DNA from: Burkholderiaceae bacterium | GTDB taxonomy: Bacteria > Pseudomonadota > Gammaproteobacteria > Burkholderiales > Burkholderiaceae | DNA: 55,850 nucleotides | Assembly (NCBI GenBank): GCA_947448305.1 | Contig: CANFME010000003.1 | Coordinates: forward strand, 1-55,850 | Reading direction: 5' to 3' | Shown here: positions 35,179 to 44,527 of the stretch, piece after piece | Numbering within the stretch: the stretch's first letter is position 1 | Layout: every line of letters starts with the position of its first letter | Notes under the pieces: generated by a model | What the model was told of the DNA's origin: nothing | Seen by the model: the letters and a program-made list of their open reading frames with translations, nothing else | Databases searched by the model: none | Translations under genes and position numbers: made by a program

Positions 35179-36242
35179 ATTACATGAGGTGTTTGTTTAT
35201 TATCTAAACAAACACCAATTTTTTCACCAACTTCGAGACAGTGATGGCTGGAATTAAAAGCAACTATGTTGGTGCCTGAGTCCAACTTTAGAGTGTACAA
35301 GTACATTGCACCTCGAAATGCTTTATTGATAATTGTGGCCCTGATCGCTCCATTAACTTCTAACTGAACATTCTCTGCACGAATTAACACTTCTAATGTT
35401 TGCCCGATTTCAGTCCGATAGTTTGAATTAAAAGGCATCTCACCTAGCTCTGTTTTGATTCGGTCATTTTCTAACACGATACCTTTTAAAAAGAAGCTTT
35501 GCCCAATAAATTCAGCCACAAATTGGTTAGTTGGATGGTGATAAATCTGATACGGAGTATCCCATTGAAGTAACTCACCTCTACACACTACACCTACCTT
35601 ATCAGCAATAGTAAAAGCCTCTGTTTGATTATGTGTAACCATAAGCGTAGTCATGTTTCGTGACTTTAGAAGGGCTCGAAAGTCTAGGGCTAGTTGTTCT
35701 CGTAATTCAAGATCTAAACTAGAAAATGGTTCATCTAACAAAATTAAGCTTGGCTCAGGAGCCATGGCTCTCGCTAATGCCACACGTTGTTGTTCACCAC
35801 CACTGAGTTCGTAAGGATAGGAATCCGCTTTATCAAGAAGTAAAACTCTATCAAGCCACTGTGTTGCTTTAAGTTGTTTATTTTTAGAAGATAGACCTTG
35901 CAAACCAAAGGTAATATTTTCTATAACTGTCAAATGTGGGAAGAGTGAAAAGTCTTGAAAAACCATTCCAATCCCCCTTAAATGAGAAGGATGCTCAAAT
36001 CTTGGCGAAGAAATTACTTTTTTTCGTAATTGAATCAAGCCACTTTTAAGATGTTCAAATCCACAAATAGCGCGCAGCACAGTCGATTTACCAGAGCCTG
36101 ACGGCCCAAGTAAACAACCAATTTCACCTTCATTTAGTTTTAGGTTGAAATGATTAATGGCATGAATTGAGGATCGACAATTAGATTTTGAAAACGTCAC
36201 CGTTAAATCATTAATCGAAAGAAGGGTATTTTTAAAAGTCAT
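35160..36242 (-). CDS. fbpC: Fe(III)/PotA-type ABC transporter ATPase
   Basis: LLGPSGSGKSTVLRAICGFEHL...LSGGEQQRVALARAMAPEPSLILLDEPFSSLD; C-terminal TOBE-like region. Confidence 0.85.
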   Translation of the reverse strand: MTFKNTLLSINDLTVTFSKSNCRSSIHAINHFNLKLNEGEIGCLLGPSGSGKSTVLRAICGFEHLKSGLIQLRKKVISSPRFEHPSHLRGIGMVFQDFSLFPHLTVIENITFGLQGLSSKNKQLKATQWLDRVLLLDKADSYPYELSGGEQQRVALARAMAPEPSLILLDEPFSSLDLELREQLALDFRALLKSRNMTTLMVTHNQTEAFTIADKVGVVCRGELLQWDTPYQIYHHPTNQFVAEFIGQSFFLKGIVLENDRIKTELGEMPFNSNYRTEIGQTLEVLIRAENVQLEVNGAIRATIINKAFRGAMYLYTLKLDSGTNIVAFNSSHHCLEVGEKIGVCLDNKQTPHVMKNPQS

Positions 36243-36296
36243 ATCTCAATTAATTTCTAATGGGTAGTGTGATTACTTAAATACAACTTTGAAAAA

Positions 36297-37868
36297 ATGA
36301 AACTAATAATTGTTCCTATCGCCGCACTATTGTTTTTACCATTCATTGGATTGGTATTGCCACTGAATCCCCTAGAGCAAAGTGGGGTAATTGAGTTAAA
36401 TAGTACAAGTAACTTGCGACATTTATGGGATTTTTTACTGGCAAGTTACCTGATGGAAACCTTTAAGTTAATGCTAGGAGTCACATTTGGAGTCTTGATG
36501 CTTGGGGTTGGTAATGCTTGGCTTGTTGTGAATTATCAGTTCCCCGGAAAAAAAGTGATTGAGCTTGCCTTAATAATGCCCCTTGCGATACCCGCATATG
36601 TGATGGCTTATTTACTTGTGGATTTACTTCAGTTTTCTGGACCTATTCAAACAAGTATTCGAATGATTTTTAGATCGGATTCCTTATGGTTTTTTCCTGA
36701 ACCGAGATCACTTCTAGGAGCCATTCTGACGTTTTCATTATGCCTTTATCCTTATGTTTATCTAATCATGCGAACGCAGTTCATAGAGCGCAACTCAACT
36801 TTGATGGAGGTATCTGCAACACTCGGATATAGTCAGACACAAACTTTTTATAAGTTAGCTTTACCAATGGCAAGGCCAGCAATAATGGCAGGAATAGCTT
36901 TGGTATTGATGGAGGTTTTAGCGGATTATGGAGCGGTATCCTATTTTGGGATACAAACACTTTCAACGGGGATATTTAAAGCTTGGTTATCCTATGGTGA
37001 TCGAGTCACAGCTATCCAACTTGCTCTTGGATTATGTTTTGTTGTGATATTTATTTTGTCAATTGAACACATTAGTAGATCCAAAATTCGATATGCTAGG
37101 GATAGAAAAAAATCACTGAAGGTAATCAAGTTAGGATGGATCAATGCCCTATTGACAGTTATATTTTCGGGAGGAACCGTGTTACTTGGTTTTATTTTGC
37201 CCGTATTTTTACTTTTGCAATCAGTCTATCAGCTAGGCTTAAAAGTGGATTTTCGATATTTAAATGGACTTACTAATTCTTTAATCGTTTCAACCATAAC
37301 GACATTCATTTGCGTTTCGATTGCAGTTGGATTTACTTATATAGTAAGAATTAATCCCAGCTACTTTTTGTTTAATCGTTTATTGGGATTTGGTTATGCA
37401 TTACCTGGGATGGTCTTAGGTATTGGAATACTTTGCTTGCTGGAGTTTCTTGATTTAGCTTGGTGGATAACGACTAGTTTATGGGTTTTGATTTATTCAT
37501 ACATGGTTAGATTTCTAGCATCAAGCATCCAAAGTTTAGAGGTTGGTTTTTCTCGTATTAGTAATTCAATAGATGAGTCTGCATCACTCCTAGGCCAAAC
37601 CAAATGTCAAATTTTAAAAAAGATACACCTTCCCTTATTAAGTCGAAGTATAACTATCGGTGCTATTTTTGTGTTTGTCGATGTCATGAAGGAATTACCA
37701 GCAACGATGTTGTTAAGACCATTTAATTTTGAGACATTGGCTATTCAGGTTTATCAATTTGCTGCAGACGAACGCTTAGATGAATTAGCTTTTCCTTCTT
37801 TGTGTATCGTCACTGCTGGACTTATTCCGGTCTATATTCTGACAAAATTAATGCCGAAAACCAGATAA
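36297..37868 (+). CDS. fbpB: Fe(III) ABC transporter permease (duplicated BPD domains)
   Basis: Polytopic; two EAA-like loops (VSATLGYSQTQTFYKLALPMARPAI; DESASLLGQTKCQILKKIHLPLLSRSI). Confidence 0.85.
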   Translation: MKLIIVPIAALLFLPFIGLVLPLNPLEQSGVIELNSTSNLRHLWDFLLASYLMETFKLMLGVTFGVLMLGVGNAWLVVNYQFPGKKVIELALIMPLAIPAYVMAYLLVDLLQFSGPIQTSIRMIFRSDSLWFFPEPRSLLGAILTFSLCLYPYVYLIMRTQFIERNSTLMEVSATLGYSQTQTFYKLALPMARPAIMAGIALVLMEVLADYGAVSYFGIQTLSTGIFKAWLSYGDRVTAIQLALGLCFVVIFILSIEHISRSKIRYARDRKKSLKVIKLGWINALLTVIFSGGTVLLGFILPVFLLLQSVYQLGLKVDFRYLNGLTNSLIVSTITTFICVSIAVGFTYIVRINPSYFLFNRLLGFGYALPGMVLGIGILCLLEFLDLAWWITTSLWVLIYSYMVRFLASSIQSLEVGFSRISNSIDESASLLGQTKCQILKKIHLPLLSRSITIGAIFVFVDVMKELPATMLLRPFNFETLAIQVYQFAADERLDELAFPSLCIVTAGLIPVYILTKLMPKTR

Positions 37869-37915
37869 AGATATTTCTTAAAAAAACTGAGCAGATATGA
37901 CTAAGCTAGAGATAT

Positions 37916-38614
37916 TTAACTAATAGATAAATTTTTAGCATCTTGGAGCATTCCAAATGTTATCTTTCTAACTTCAATCTTGCTTTGTTCAATGTGGGCT
38001 TTTAATAAGCCTTGTGCTTCATCAGTATTTCTAGCCATGATTGCTGTAATGATTTGACCATGTTCCTCGTAAGTAGTATTAATACGCTCACTTTGGGTAA
38101 AATCCAATCTTCTGATAATCTTGATCCGCTCAGTTATTTCGGAATATGTTTTTAGCATCTCTTCATTTCCTGCAATTTTTACAAGTGAAATATGAAACTG
38201 TTCATCTAATAGCCCAATTTCTAGACTATTGAAATGACGTTTAGATTTGGGTTTAAGCCATATTTTCTGTAGATCGTTAAGAACCTGATGTGCTTGATTC
38301 GAGTCGCATAAAACTTTTACAGCATGTAATTCAATTAAGATTCTAAAGTCATAGAACTCATCCAACTTATCAAAATTTAATGGCGTTATTTGCCAACCAA
38401 CTTTAGGAATCGCTTTAATAAATCCACCATGTTGTAATTGTTGCAAGGCTTGACGTAAGGGGGTTCTGCTAACAGCAATAAGTTTTGATAGATTCCCTTC
38501 TGAAATCAAATCACCTGGCATGAGTTCAAAATCAAAGATTTTTTGTTTGATTTGAGAGTAAGCATGCTCAGCTAGGCTCGCGAATTCACTATGAATTCGA
38601 ATAATTGATGACAT
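37916..38614 (-). CDS. GntR-family regulator, FCD/FadR subfamily
   Basis: wHTH DLISEGNLSKLIAVSRTPLRQALQQLQHGGFIKAIPKVGWQI; DEQFHISLVKIAGNEEML FCD region. Confidence 0.88.
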   Translation of the reverse strand: MSSIIRIHSEFASLAEHAYSQIKQKIFDFELMPGDLISEGNLSKLIAVSRTPLRQALQQLQHGGFIKAIPKVGWQITPLNFDKLDEFYDFRILIELHAVKVLCDSNQAHQVLNDLQKIWLKPKSKRHFNSLEIGLLDEQFHISLVKIAGNEEMLKTYSEITERIKIIRRLDFTQSERINTTYEEHGQIITAIMARNTDEAQGLLKAHIEQSKIEVRKITFGMLQDAKNLSIS

Positions 38615-38711
38615 TTACTTTGCACTTTCTAATTGAAAATCAGGGCCCATATTCAGTTAAATGACTTATTTCTCTTAAAGCTAAAACGTACCCACTAAAA
38701 AATATGATTGA

Positions 38712-38746
38712 CGGCTCCTTTGGGCAATGATCTCCAAAGGAATCCG
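38712..38746 (-). other. Stem-loop between the ABC ATPase gene and gntR
   Basis: CGG-C-TCCTTTGG / 10 nt / CCAAAGGA-AT-CCG. Confidence 0.6.
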
Positions 38747-38770
38747 GTTTAATAGGATCAATAATGGTAA

Positions 38771-39556
38771 TCAAGCTCTCATCTCTCGCTGAAAGATTTC
38801 CAGAGCTAAAGCCTTAGTTTTAATAAATTCCCCCTCACTAACACTTTCGGGAGATCTTGGTTTTGCCATTTCAAAATCAAGATACTCGGCAATTTTAGTA
38901 GGCCTTCTTGATAGTAATAATATTTTATCTGCAAGAAAAACTGCATCTTCTAGATCATGGGAAACGATCATCATAGTGACCCCAGTAATTAAATTAGCTT
39001 CTTGTAATTTTGATCGAATAAAAAGAGTCATCTCAAAGTCCAAAGCGGAGAATGGCTCATCTAAAAATAAAATTTCCGGTTTTGTAGCTAAGGCCCTCAT
39101 GATGGAGACAGTTTGCATCTGACCACCAGATAATTCATAAGGATAGAGATTGAGATTAAACTTAATTTCAAATAGAGCAACTAATTCATCCACACGCGCT
39201 CTTACTTTTTCTTTGGACATACCACTTCGCTTAAGTGGATATGCAATATTGTCCCAAGAAGTCATCCAAGGAAAAAGGGCATCTCGATAGTTTTGAAATA
39301 CATAGCCAATCGTCGTTTTTGCTAATGTTTTACCATCAAAAAGAACTTCACCAGCATCTATTGGCATCAACCCAGAAATCATATTGATGAGGGTCGATTT
39401 GCCACAACCATTGGGACCAAAAATAGAAACAATTTTTCCTTTAGGAATATCTAAATTGAAATTCTTATATAAGACTGCCCCATTAAAAGACTTATCTAAT
39501 CCACGAATAGTAACGTGGGTGCCAATTTTTGCAGGTAAATCAAGAATGCTACTCAT
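38771..39556 (-). CDS. SsuB/TauB-type ABC transporter ATPase
   Basis: IFGPNGCGKSTLINMISGLMPIDAGEV...LSGGQMQTVSIMRALATKPEILFLDEPFSALD. Confidence 0.9.
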   Translation of the reverse strand: MSSILDLPAKIGTHVTIRGLDKSFNGAVLYKNFNLDIPKGKIVSIFGPNGCGKSTLINMISGLMPIDAGEVLFDGKTLAKTTIGYVFQNYRDALFPWMTSWDNIAYPLKRSGMSKEKVRARVDELVALFEIKFNLNLYPYELSGGQMQTVSIMRALATKPEILFLDEPFSALDFEMTLFIRSKLQEANLITGVTMMIVSHDLEDAVFLADKILLLSRRPTKIAEYLDFEMAKPRSPESVSEGEFIKTKALALEIFQREMRA

Positions 39557-40317
39557 GCTTTTCCACCCCAGTGAACGATACGTTTTTCAGTTAACAAAAA
39601 TAAAAGATTAAGTCCGTAGCCTAGTGCCCCAGTAATTAAAATAGAGCTATACATTTCTTTCACATTAAATACTTGTTGAGCATCAATAATGCGATGCCCA
39701 AGTCCGTTTTCTGAGCCGATAAACATTTCAGCTACGATGACGATGACTAACGCCATAGAGATCCCCATTCTCAAACCAACGAAGGTTTGTGGCAGGCTTT
39801 CCATTAAAAGAATATCTTTAAAGATAAAACGGGTTGGTATGCCCATTGTTCTTGCAGCATTAACCCTCGTTTTTTTGGCGTTCATTACACCGTAAGCGCT
39901 ATTAAAAAGAATAACTAAAATTGCTGCGAAAGCTGCAATGGCAATCTTATTAACATCCGTAATACCAAAAATCAGCATGAAAAGAGGGATTAATGCTGAT
40001 GATGGTGTTGATCTAAAAAAATCAATTAAGAACTCCACACAGCGATAAACTTTTTCATTACTACCTAAGATGACACCTAAAGGAACCCCCAATATTGTTG
40101 CGATAAAAAATGCATAAAAGGTTCGCTTTACCGTAGCAAATAAGTCTCCAAAAATAGCCCCCGTTAGAAAAGAATCGGTCATGTAAACCAGAGTTGCTCC
40201 CGGAGGAGGAAGCAAGATTGGCTTTACCCATTTCGCTTCTAAAATTAAGCCCCAAAGCAAAAAAAGCGCCAATGGCCCAATTAATGGAAGAAGTTTTTGA
40301 AGGTTTTCTTTATGCAT
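39553..40317 (-). CDS. SsuC/TauC-type ABC transporter permease
   Basis: Six-TM BPD permease; AARTMGIPTRFIFKDILLMESLPQTFVGLRMGISMALVIVIVAEMF. Confidence 0.9.
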   Translation of the reverse strand: MHKENLQKLLPLIGPLALFLLWGLILEAKWVKPILLPPPGATLVYMTDSFLTGAIFGDLFATVKRTFYAFFIATILGVPLGVILGSNEKVYRCVEFLIDFFRSTPSSALIPLFMLIFGITDVNKIAIAAFAAILVILFNSAYGVMNAKKTRVNAARTMGIPTRFIFKDILLMESLPQTFVGLRMGISMALVIVIVAEMFIGSENGLGHRIIDAQQVFNVKEMYSSILITGALGYGLNLLFLLTEKRIVHWGGKA

Positions 40318-40326
40318 GATTAAAGT

Positions 40327-41328
40327 CTAGTTGCTATAGATAAGAGATTTAACATCTACAGTTTTAGAAAAAATCTTACGATCAGTGAACACATCAAAGT
40401 ATTTTTGGAAGTGTGCAATGTCAGAGGGTTTAAATTCATTAAACATTACAAAATCAGCCAACGGAACTTCTTTTACAACGGCCTCTTCGATTGCAGTAAA
40501 TCCGTCAAGGGATTTTCTAGATTCTTCTGGATTTTTGCGAATGAATTCCACTCCTTTTGCATAGGCTGTAATGAATTTTTTTACATCAGCTGGGCGCTCT
40601 TTGATGATTGTTGTAACTAGTGACGCTGATCCACCGAACCATGGAGCTAGTGGATCTCCCAGCATATATTTAGATATGACGCCCGCTTCTAAAATACGTG
40701 ATACGCCTTTTACTTTTCCAACAGTCCCAGATGGTTCGAGTGTATAAACTGCATCAATTTGTCCTGCTGCTAAGGCAGGTACATGTTGACCTACTGGTAA
40801 TTCGATAGGCTGAACATTTGATAGACCATTTTTTTCAAGAATGATTTTTGTGAGGGTAACGTTTTGTATACCAGGGCCACAGGCAATTTTGACATCTTTT
40901 GGAAGGTCTTTAATTGCTTTTACTTTACTATCTAAAGGAACTAAAACTTCGTCTAAAACATATTTAATATTTGAGGGATTAGAACAAATAATCTTAAAAA
41001 GGTTAGGTGAGCTGATCTCTGCGAGAGCTAGGGCTGCAGAGGCTGTTCCATTAGCAGAGCCGTGAATACGTCCGGCAATCATGGCTTCAGCAATTTGGTT
41101 AGGGCTTGCAAATTTCACCCCTTCTACGTTAAGTCCAACTTCTTTGAAATAGCCTTTTTCCAGAGCCACAAAAAAGGGAAGTCCACTTGCGATAGGCCAA
41201 TAGCCAATTTGAATTTTATCATCTGCCGCTTTTGAAATTGAAGGTATCAAGCTGGTAACTGCACTAATGGCACCGGCTTGCAGGATTTGGCGACGACCTA
41301 CGCTAAATTTATTTTTACTCATACTCAT
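40327..41328 (-). CDS. NMT1/SsuA-type substrate-binding protein with Tat-like signal
   Basis: MSMSKNKFSVGRRQILQAGAISAVTSLIPSISKAADDKIQIGYWPIASGLPFFVALEKGYFKEVGLNVEGV; start moved from 41457 to 41328 (SD AGGGAGCT). Confidence 0.87.
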   Translation of the reverse strand: MSMSKNKFSVGRRQILQAGAISAVTSLIPSISKAADDKIQIGYWPIASGLPFFVALEKGYFKEVGLNVEGVKFASPNQIAEAMIAGRIHGSANGTASAALALAEISSPNLFKIICSNPSNIKYVLDEVLVPLDSKVKAIKDLPKDVKIACGPGIQNVTLTKIILEKNGLSNVQPIELPVGQHVPALAAGQIDAVYTLEPSGTVGKVKGVSRILEAGVISKYMLGDPLAPWFGGSASLVTTIIKERPADVKKFITAYAKGVEFIRKNPEESRKSLDGFTAIEEAVVKEVPLADFVMFNEFKPSDIAHFQKYFDVFTDRKIFSKTVDVKSLIYSN

Positions 41329-41365
41329 AGCTCCCTTTAGTTGAAAAATGACAATTGGTGTTTTG

Positions 41366-41377
41366 CTTGTATACAAG
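41366..41377. promoter_or_regulatory. Perfect palindrome CTTGTATACAAG, candidate GntR/FCD operator
   Basis: 12-bp perfect dyad 38 bp upstream of the SBP ATG. Confidence 0.6.
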
Positions 41378-41514
41378 TTTGCATTCAAGAAAGCGCCAGT
41401 TTTTTTATTTCGCCCCAAAAAAGGGAGAAGAAACGAAGTCGCACTAAGACAGGGCATTCACTGCATGAGGAACTGTTGCAATGATGAGGGCTTCATACTT
41501 AATCCCATACAAAT

Positions 41515-41533
41515 GATAATGATTCTCATTATT
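41515..41533. promoter_or_regulatory. Fur box GATAATGATTCTCATTATT
   Basis: 16/19 match to GATAATGATAATCATTATC; 6 bp upstream of the likely fbpA start. Confidence 0.85.
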
Positions 41534-41539
41534 GATAGA

Positions 41540-42649
41540 ATGAAATTTCGTTTATTAAGAAAAAGGTATCGAAAAATGGGTCATCGAAAATTTCAACAGC
41601 ACATCAGTTTTCTGATTGTTCTAGTAGGATGCGGTTTTGGGTTTATCACGAATGCGCAAACAAATACTGCTTCATCCAGTGAAAAAGAATTGAACTTGTA
41701 TTCGGCAAGGCATTATCAGACTGATGAGTTGCTCTATAGTGAATTTACTAAGAAAACTGGCATCAAAATAAATCGAATCGAAGCTAGTGATAATGCGCTA
41801 TTTGAAAGATTAAAAAGTGAAGGAAATAAAAGCCCAGCGGATGTCATTATGTTGGTAGATGCTTCAAGACTTTGGAAAAGTGAAAATGAGGGATTATTTA
41901 AACCAATACACTCAAAACTCCTCGAGGAAAAAATACCTGAAAACTTAAGGTCCAAAAAAGATACCTACGGATCAACTTGGTTTGGACTCACGACGAGAGC
42001 TAGAATGATTGTGTACAACAAATCTAAAGTAAAACCTTCGGATATCGATACCTATGAAAAATTAGCGCATCCAATAAATAAAGGATTAGTGTGCACACGC
42101 TCTGGATCTCACCCTTATATGCTTTCATTAATCGGTTCAATGATTGAATTACGTGGAGAACAAGCAACCGAAGAATGGGCTAAAGGGATGGTATCGAATA
42201 TGGCAAGATCTCCTAAGGGAGGAGATACCGATCAAATAAAATCTGTTGCAACGGGAGAGTGTGGTGTTACTTTAACTAATTCCTATTATTTAGCACGCTT
42301 GATGAAGTCCAGTAAACCAGAAGATCAAACCATGATGAGTAACATTGGATTTATTTGGCCAAACCAACAAACGACAGGTACTCATATCAATATAACTGGT
42401 GCTGGTGTTGCAAAGAATGCGCCTCATCCTAAAGCAGCCCTAGAGTTTATGGAATATTTAGTGAGTGATGACGCTCAAAAATATTTTGCAAATAGAAACA
42501 ATGAATGGGCAGTCGTGAAAACAGTCGAAGTAGAAAATGATGTTTTAAAAAAATTAGGTAACTTCATTTCTGAGAATGTACCTGTTGAAGCCATGGCAAA
42601 AAATCAAAAAGTTGCACAAAAGATATTAGATCAAGTCGGATACCGTTAA
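41540..42649 (+). CDS. fbpA: Fe(III) ABC transporter substrate-binding protein (FbpA/FutA-like)
   Basis: LNLYSARHYQTDELLYSEFTKKTGIKINRIEASDNALFERLKSEGNKSPADVIMLVDASRL; start moved from 41348 to 41540, placing the Fur box upstream. Confidence 0.88.
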   Translation: MKFRLLRKRYRKMGHRKFQQHISFLIVLVGCGFGFITNAQTNTASSSEKELNLYSARHYQTDELLYSEFTKKTGIKINRIEASDNALFERLKSEGNKSPADVIMLVDASRLWKSENEGLFKPIHSKLLEEKIPENLRSKKDTYGSTWFGLTTRARMIVYNKSKVKPSDIDTYEKLAHPINKGLVCTRSGSHPYMLSLIGSMIELRGEQATEEWAKGMVSNMARSPKGGDTDQIKSVATGECGVTLTNSYYLARLMKSSKPEDQTMMSNIGFIWPNQQTTGTHINITGAGVAKNAPHPKAALEFMEYLVSDDAQKYFANRNNEWAVVKTVEVENDVLKKLGNFISENVPVEAMAKNQKVAQKILDQVGYR

Positions 42650-42718
42650 AAAGAATAAAAAAACCCCCTAAAAATGAGTTGTGGTAAATTAAAAGTACAA
42701 AAAAAATTAGGGGACAAA

Positions 42719-43519
42719 ATGACAAGAAAATTAATTGATATTTCGATTTATTTAGATAATGAAACGATTAGTGATCCGCCATCGTTTAAACCAAAAATAG
42801 AATACTTTACACATGCAGATACTGTAGAGCGTATTGCGGAATTTTTCCCGGGCTTGCAAAAAAATGAACTTCCCGATGGACAAGGGTGGGCGGTAGAAGT
42901 TGCTACCATCTCGACCCATAATGGGACTCACTTAGACGCACCCTATCATTTTCACAATACGATGGACGATGCTTTAGGGGAGAAAAAGCCATCCATTACG
43001 ATCGATCAAGTACCGCTTGAGTGGTGTTTTGCACCTGGCGTAAAACTTGACTTTCGACATTTTGAGGATGGTTATGTTGTAACCGCTAAGGATGTGGAAG
43101 AAGAATTAAAAAGAATCAATTACACGCTTCAACCTTTGGATATTGTTGTCGTTAATACACGCGCAGGCTCACGGTTTGGTTACGATGATTATGTTTCTGC
43201 AGGTTGTGGCATGGGGTATGAAGCAACCATGTATTTATTGGAGCGAGGAGTACGTTTAACTGGCATTGATGGCTGGAGTTGGGACGCACCATTTGTTCAT
43301 ACACAAAAAAAATATGAAGCAACGAAAGATGCGAGCTTAATCTGGGAAGGACATAAAGCAGGGCGGGATATTGGATACAGTCATTTAGAAAAATTACATA
43401 ATTTAGAAGCTTTGCCACCATTTGGTTTTTATATTAGTTGTTTTCCCCATAAAATTAGAGGAGCGTCTGCCGGATGGACCAGAGCAGTCGCTATTTTTGA
43501 TGACAAATTATTTGCCTAA
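42719..43519 (+). CDS. Cyclase-family (kynurenine formamidase-like) metal-dependent hydrolase
   Basis: STHNGTHLDAPYHF matches HxGTHxDxPxH; start moved to 42719 (SD AGGGG). Confidence 0.88.
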   Translation: MTRKLIDISIYLDNETISDPPSFKPKIEYFTHADTVERIAEFFPGLQKNELPDGQGWAVEVATISTHNGTHLDAPYHFHNTMDDALGEKKPSITIDQVPLEWCFAPGVKLDFRHFEDGYVVTAKDVEEELKRINYTLQPLDIVVVNTRAGSRFGYDDYVSAGCGMGYEATMYLLERGVRLTGIDGWSWDAPFVHTQKKYEATKDASLIWEGHKAGRDIGYSHLEKLHNLEALPPFGFYISCFPHKIRGASAGWTRAVAIFDDKLFA

Positions 43520-43672
43520 GAAAAAAAGGACTTAAGAGGTAATTAAGGGGGAAGTTTTGTGAAAAAGCTTCAAATTTGATCAAAATAGAATAAAAAATGA
43601 GAAAAAACGTCGAAATTCTAAGGAATTAATAAGAAAACGTTTTGTAACACAAATTTGAATGATAATAATGGG

Positions 43673-44527
43673 ATGGAATCCACACCTACCAATATTATCG
43701 CCTCTTTAAAACAAGTTGAATTTTCCTACGCTCCAGGCGAAAGAAAGATTCTTAGTGGCTTGGATATGGAGTTTCACCAAGGTAAAGTGACTGCTGTCAT
43801 GGGTGGATCAGGTTGTGGTAAGACCACCATTCTTCGTTTGCTGGGTGGTCAAGTTCTTGCAACCTCTGGACAAGTCAAGTTTGATGACCAAGATATTAGT
43901 AAGTTGGATCATCAGGGCTTAATCAGTGCACGTCGCAAGATGGGCATGTTGTTTCAATTTGGCGCACTTTTTACAGATATTAGCGTATTTGAAAATGTGG
44001 CTTTTCCTTTGCGCGAGCATACCGATTTAGATGAAGAAATGATTCGTGACTTAGTCATGATGAAACTTAATGCGGTGGGTTTGCGAAACGCTAGAGATTT
44101 AATGCCCTCACAAATATCGGGTGGAATGGCAAGACGCGTTGCCTTTGCCCGAGCAGTTGCTTTAGATCCACCTTTAATTATGTATGATGAGCCATTTGCT
44201 GGACTTGATCCGATTGCATTAGGCGTTACGGCTCATTTGATTAAAGACATGAACAGTGCATTAGGGGCGACGAGTATTTTGGTAACCCATGATGTACCAG
44301 AAACGTTTGGTATTGCAGATTATGTGTACTTTATTGCAGATGGAAAGATTGCTGCAAAAGGCACACCTGAAGCATTAAAAGCATCGAAAGATCCATTTGT
44401 ACAACAGTTCATCCATGCTCAACCTGACGGCCCAGTTCCTTTTCATTATCCAGGGCCAGACATTGGTCTAGACTTTGGTTTAGATACACCAAAGGAAACC
44501 CTCAATAAAAAAGCGTCAACTGTATGA
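43673..44527 (+). CDS. mlaF: Phospholipid ABC transporter ATPase MlaF
   Basis: VMGGSGCGKTTILRLLGGQ...ISGGMARRVAFARAVALDPPLIMYDEPFAGLDPI; start 43655 or 43673. Confidence 0.93.
   Translation: MESTPTNIIASLKQVEFSYAPGERKILSGLDMEFHQGKVTAVMGGSGCGKTTILRLLGGQVLATSGQVKFDDQDISKLDHQGLISARRKMGMLFQFGALFTDISVFENVAFPLREHTDLDEEMIRDLVMMKLNAVGLRNARDLMPSQISGGMARRVAFARAVALDPPLIMYDEPFAGLDPIALGVTAHLIKDMNSALGATSILVTHDVPETFGIADYVYFIADGKIAAKGTPEALKASKDPFVQQFIHAQPDGPVPFHYPGPDIGLDFGLDTPKETLNKKASTV

Noticed and set aside
41348-41539. N-terminal 64-aa extension of the fbpA ORF
   Set aside because: Contains the Fur box and GntR-type palindrome; a signal sequence begins at 41540.
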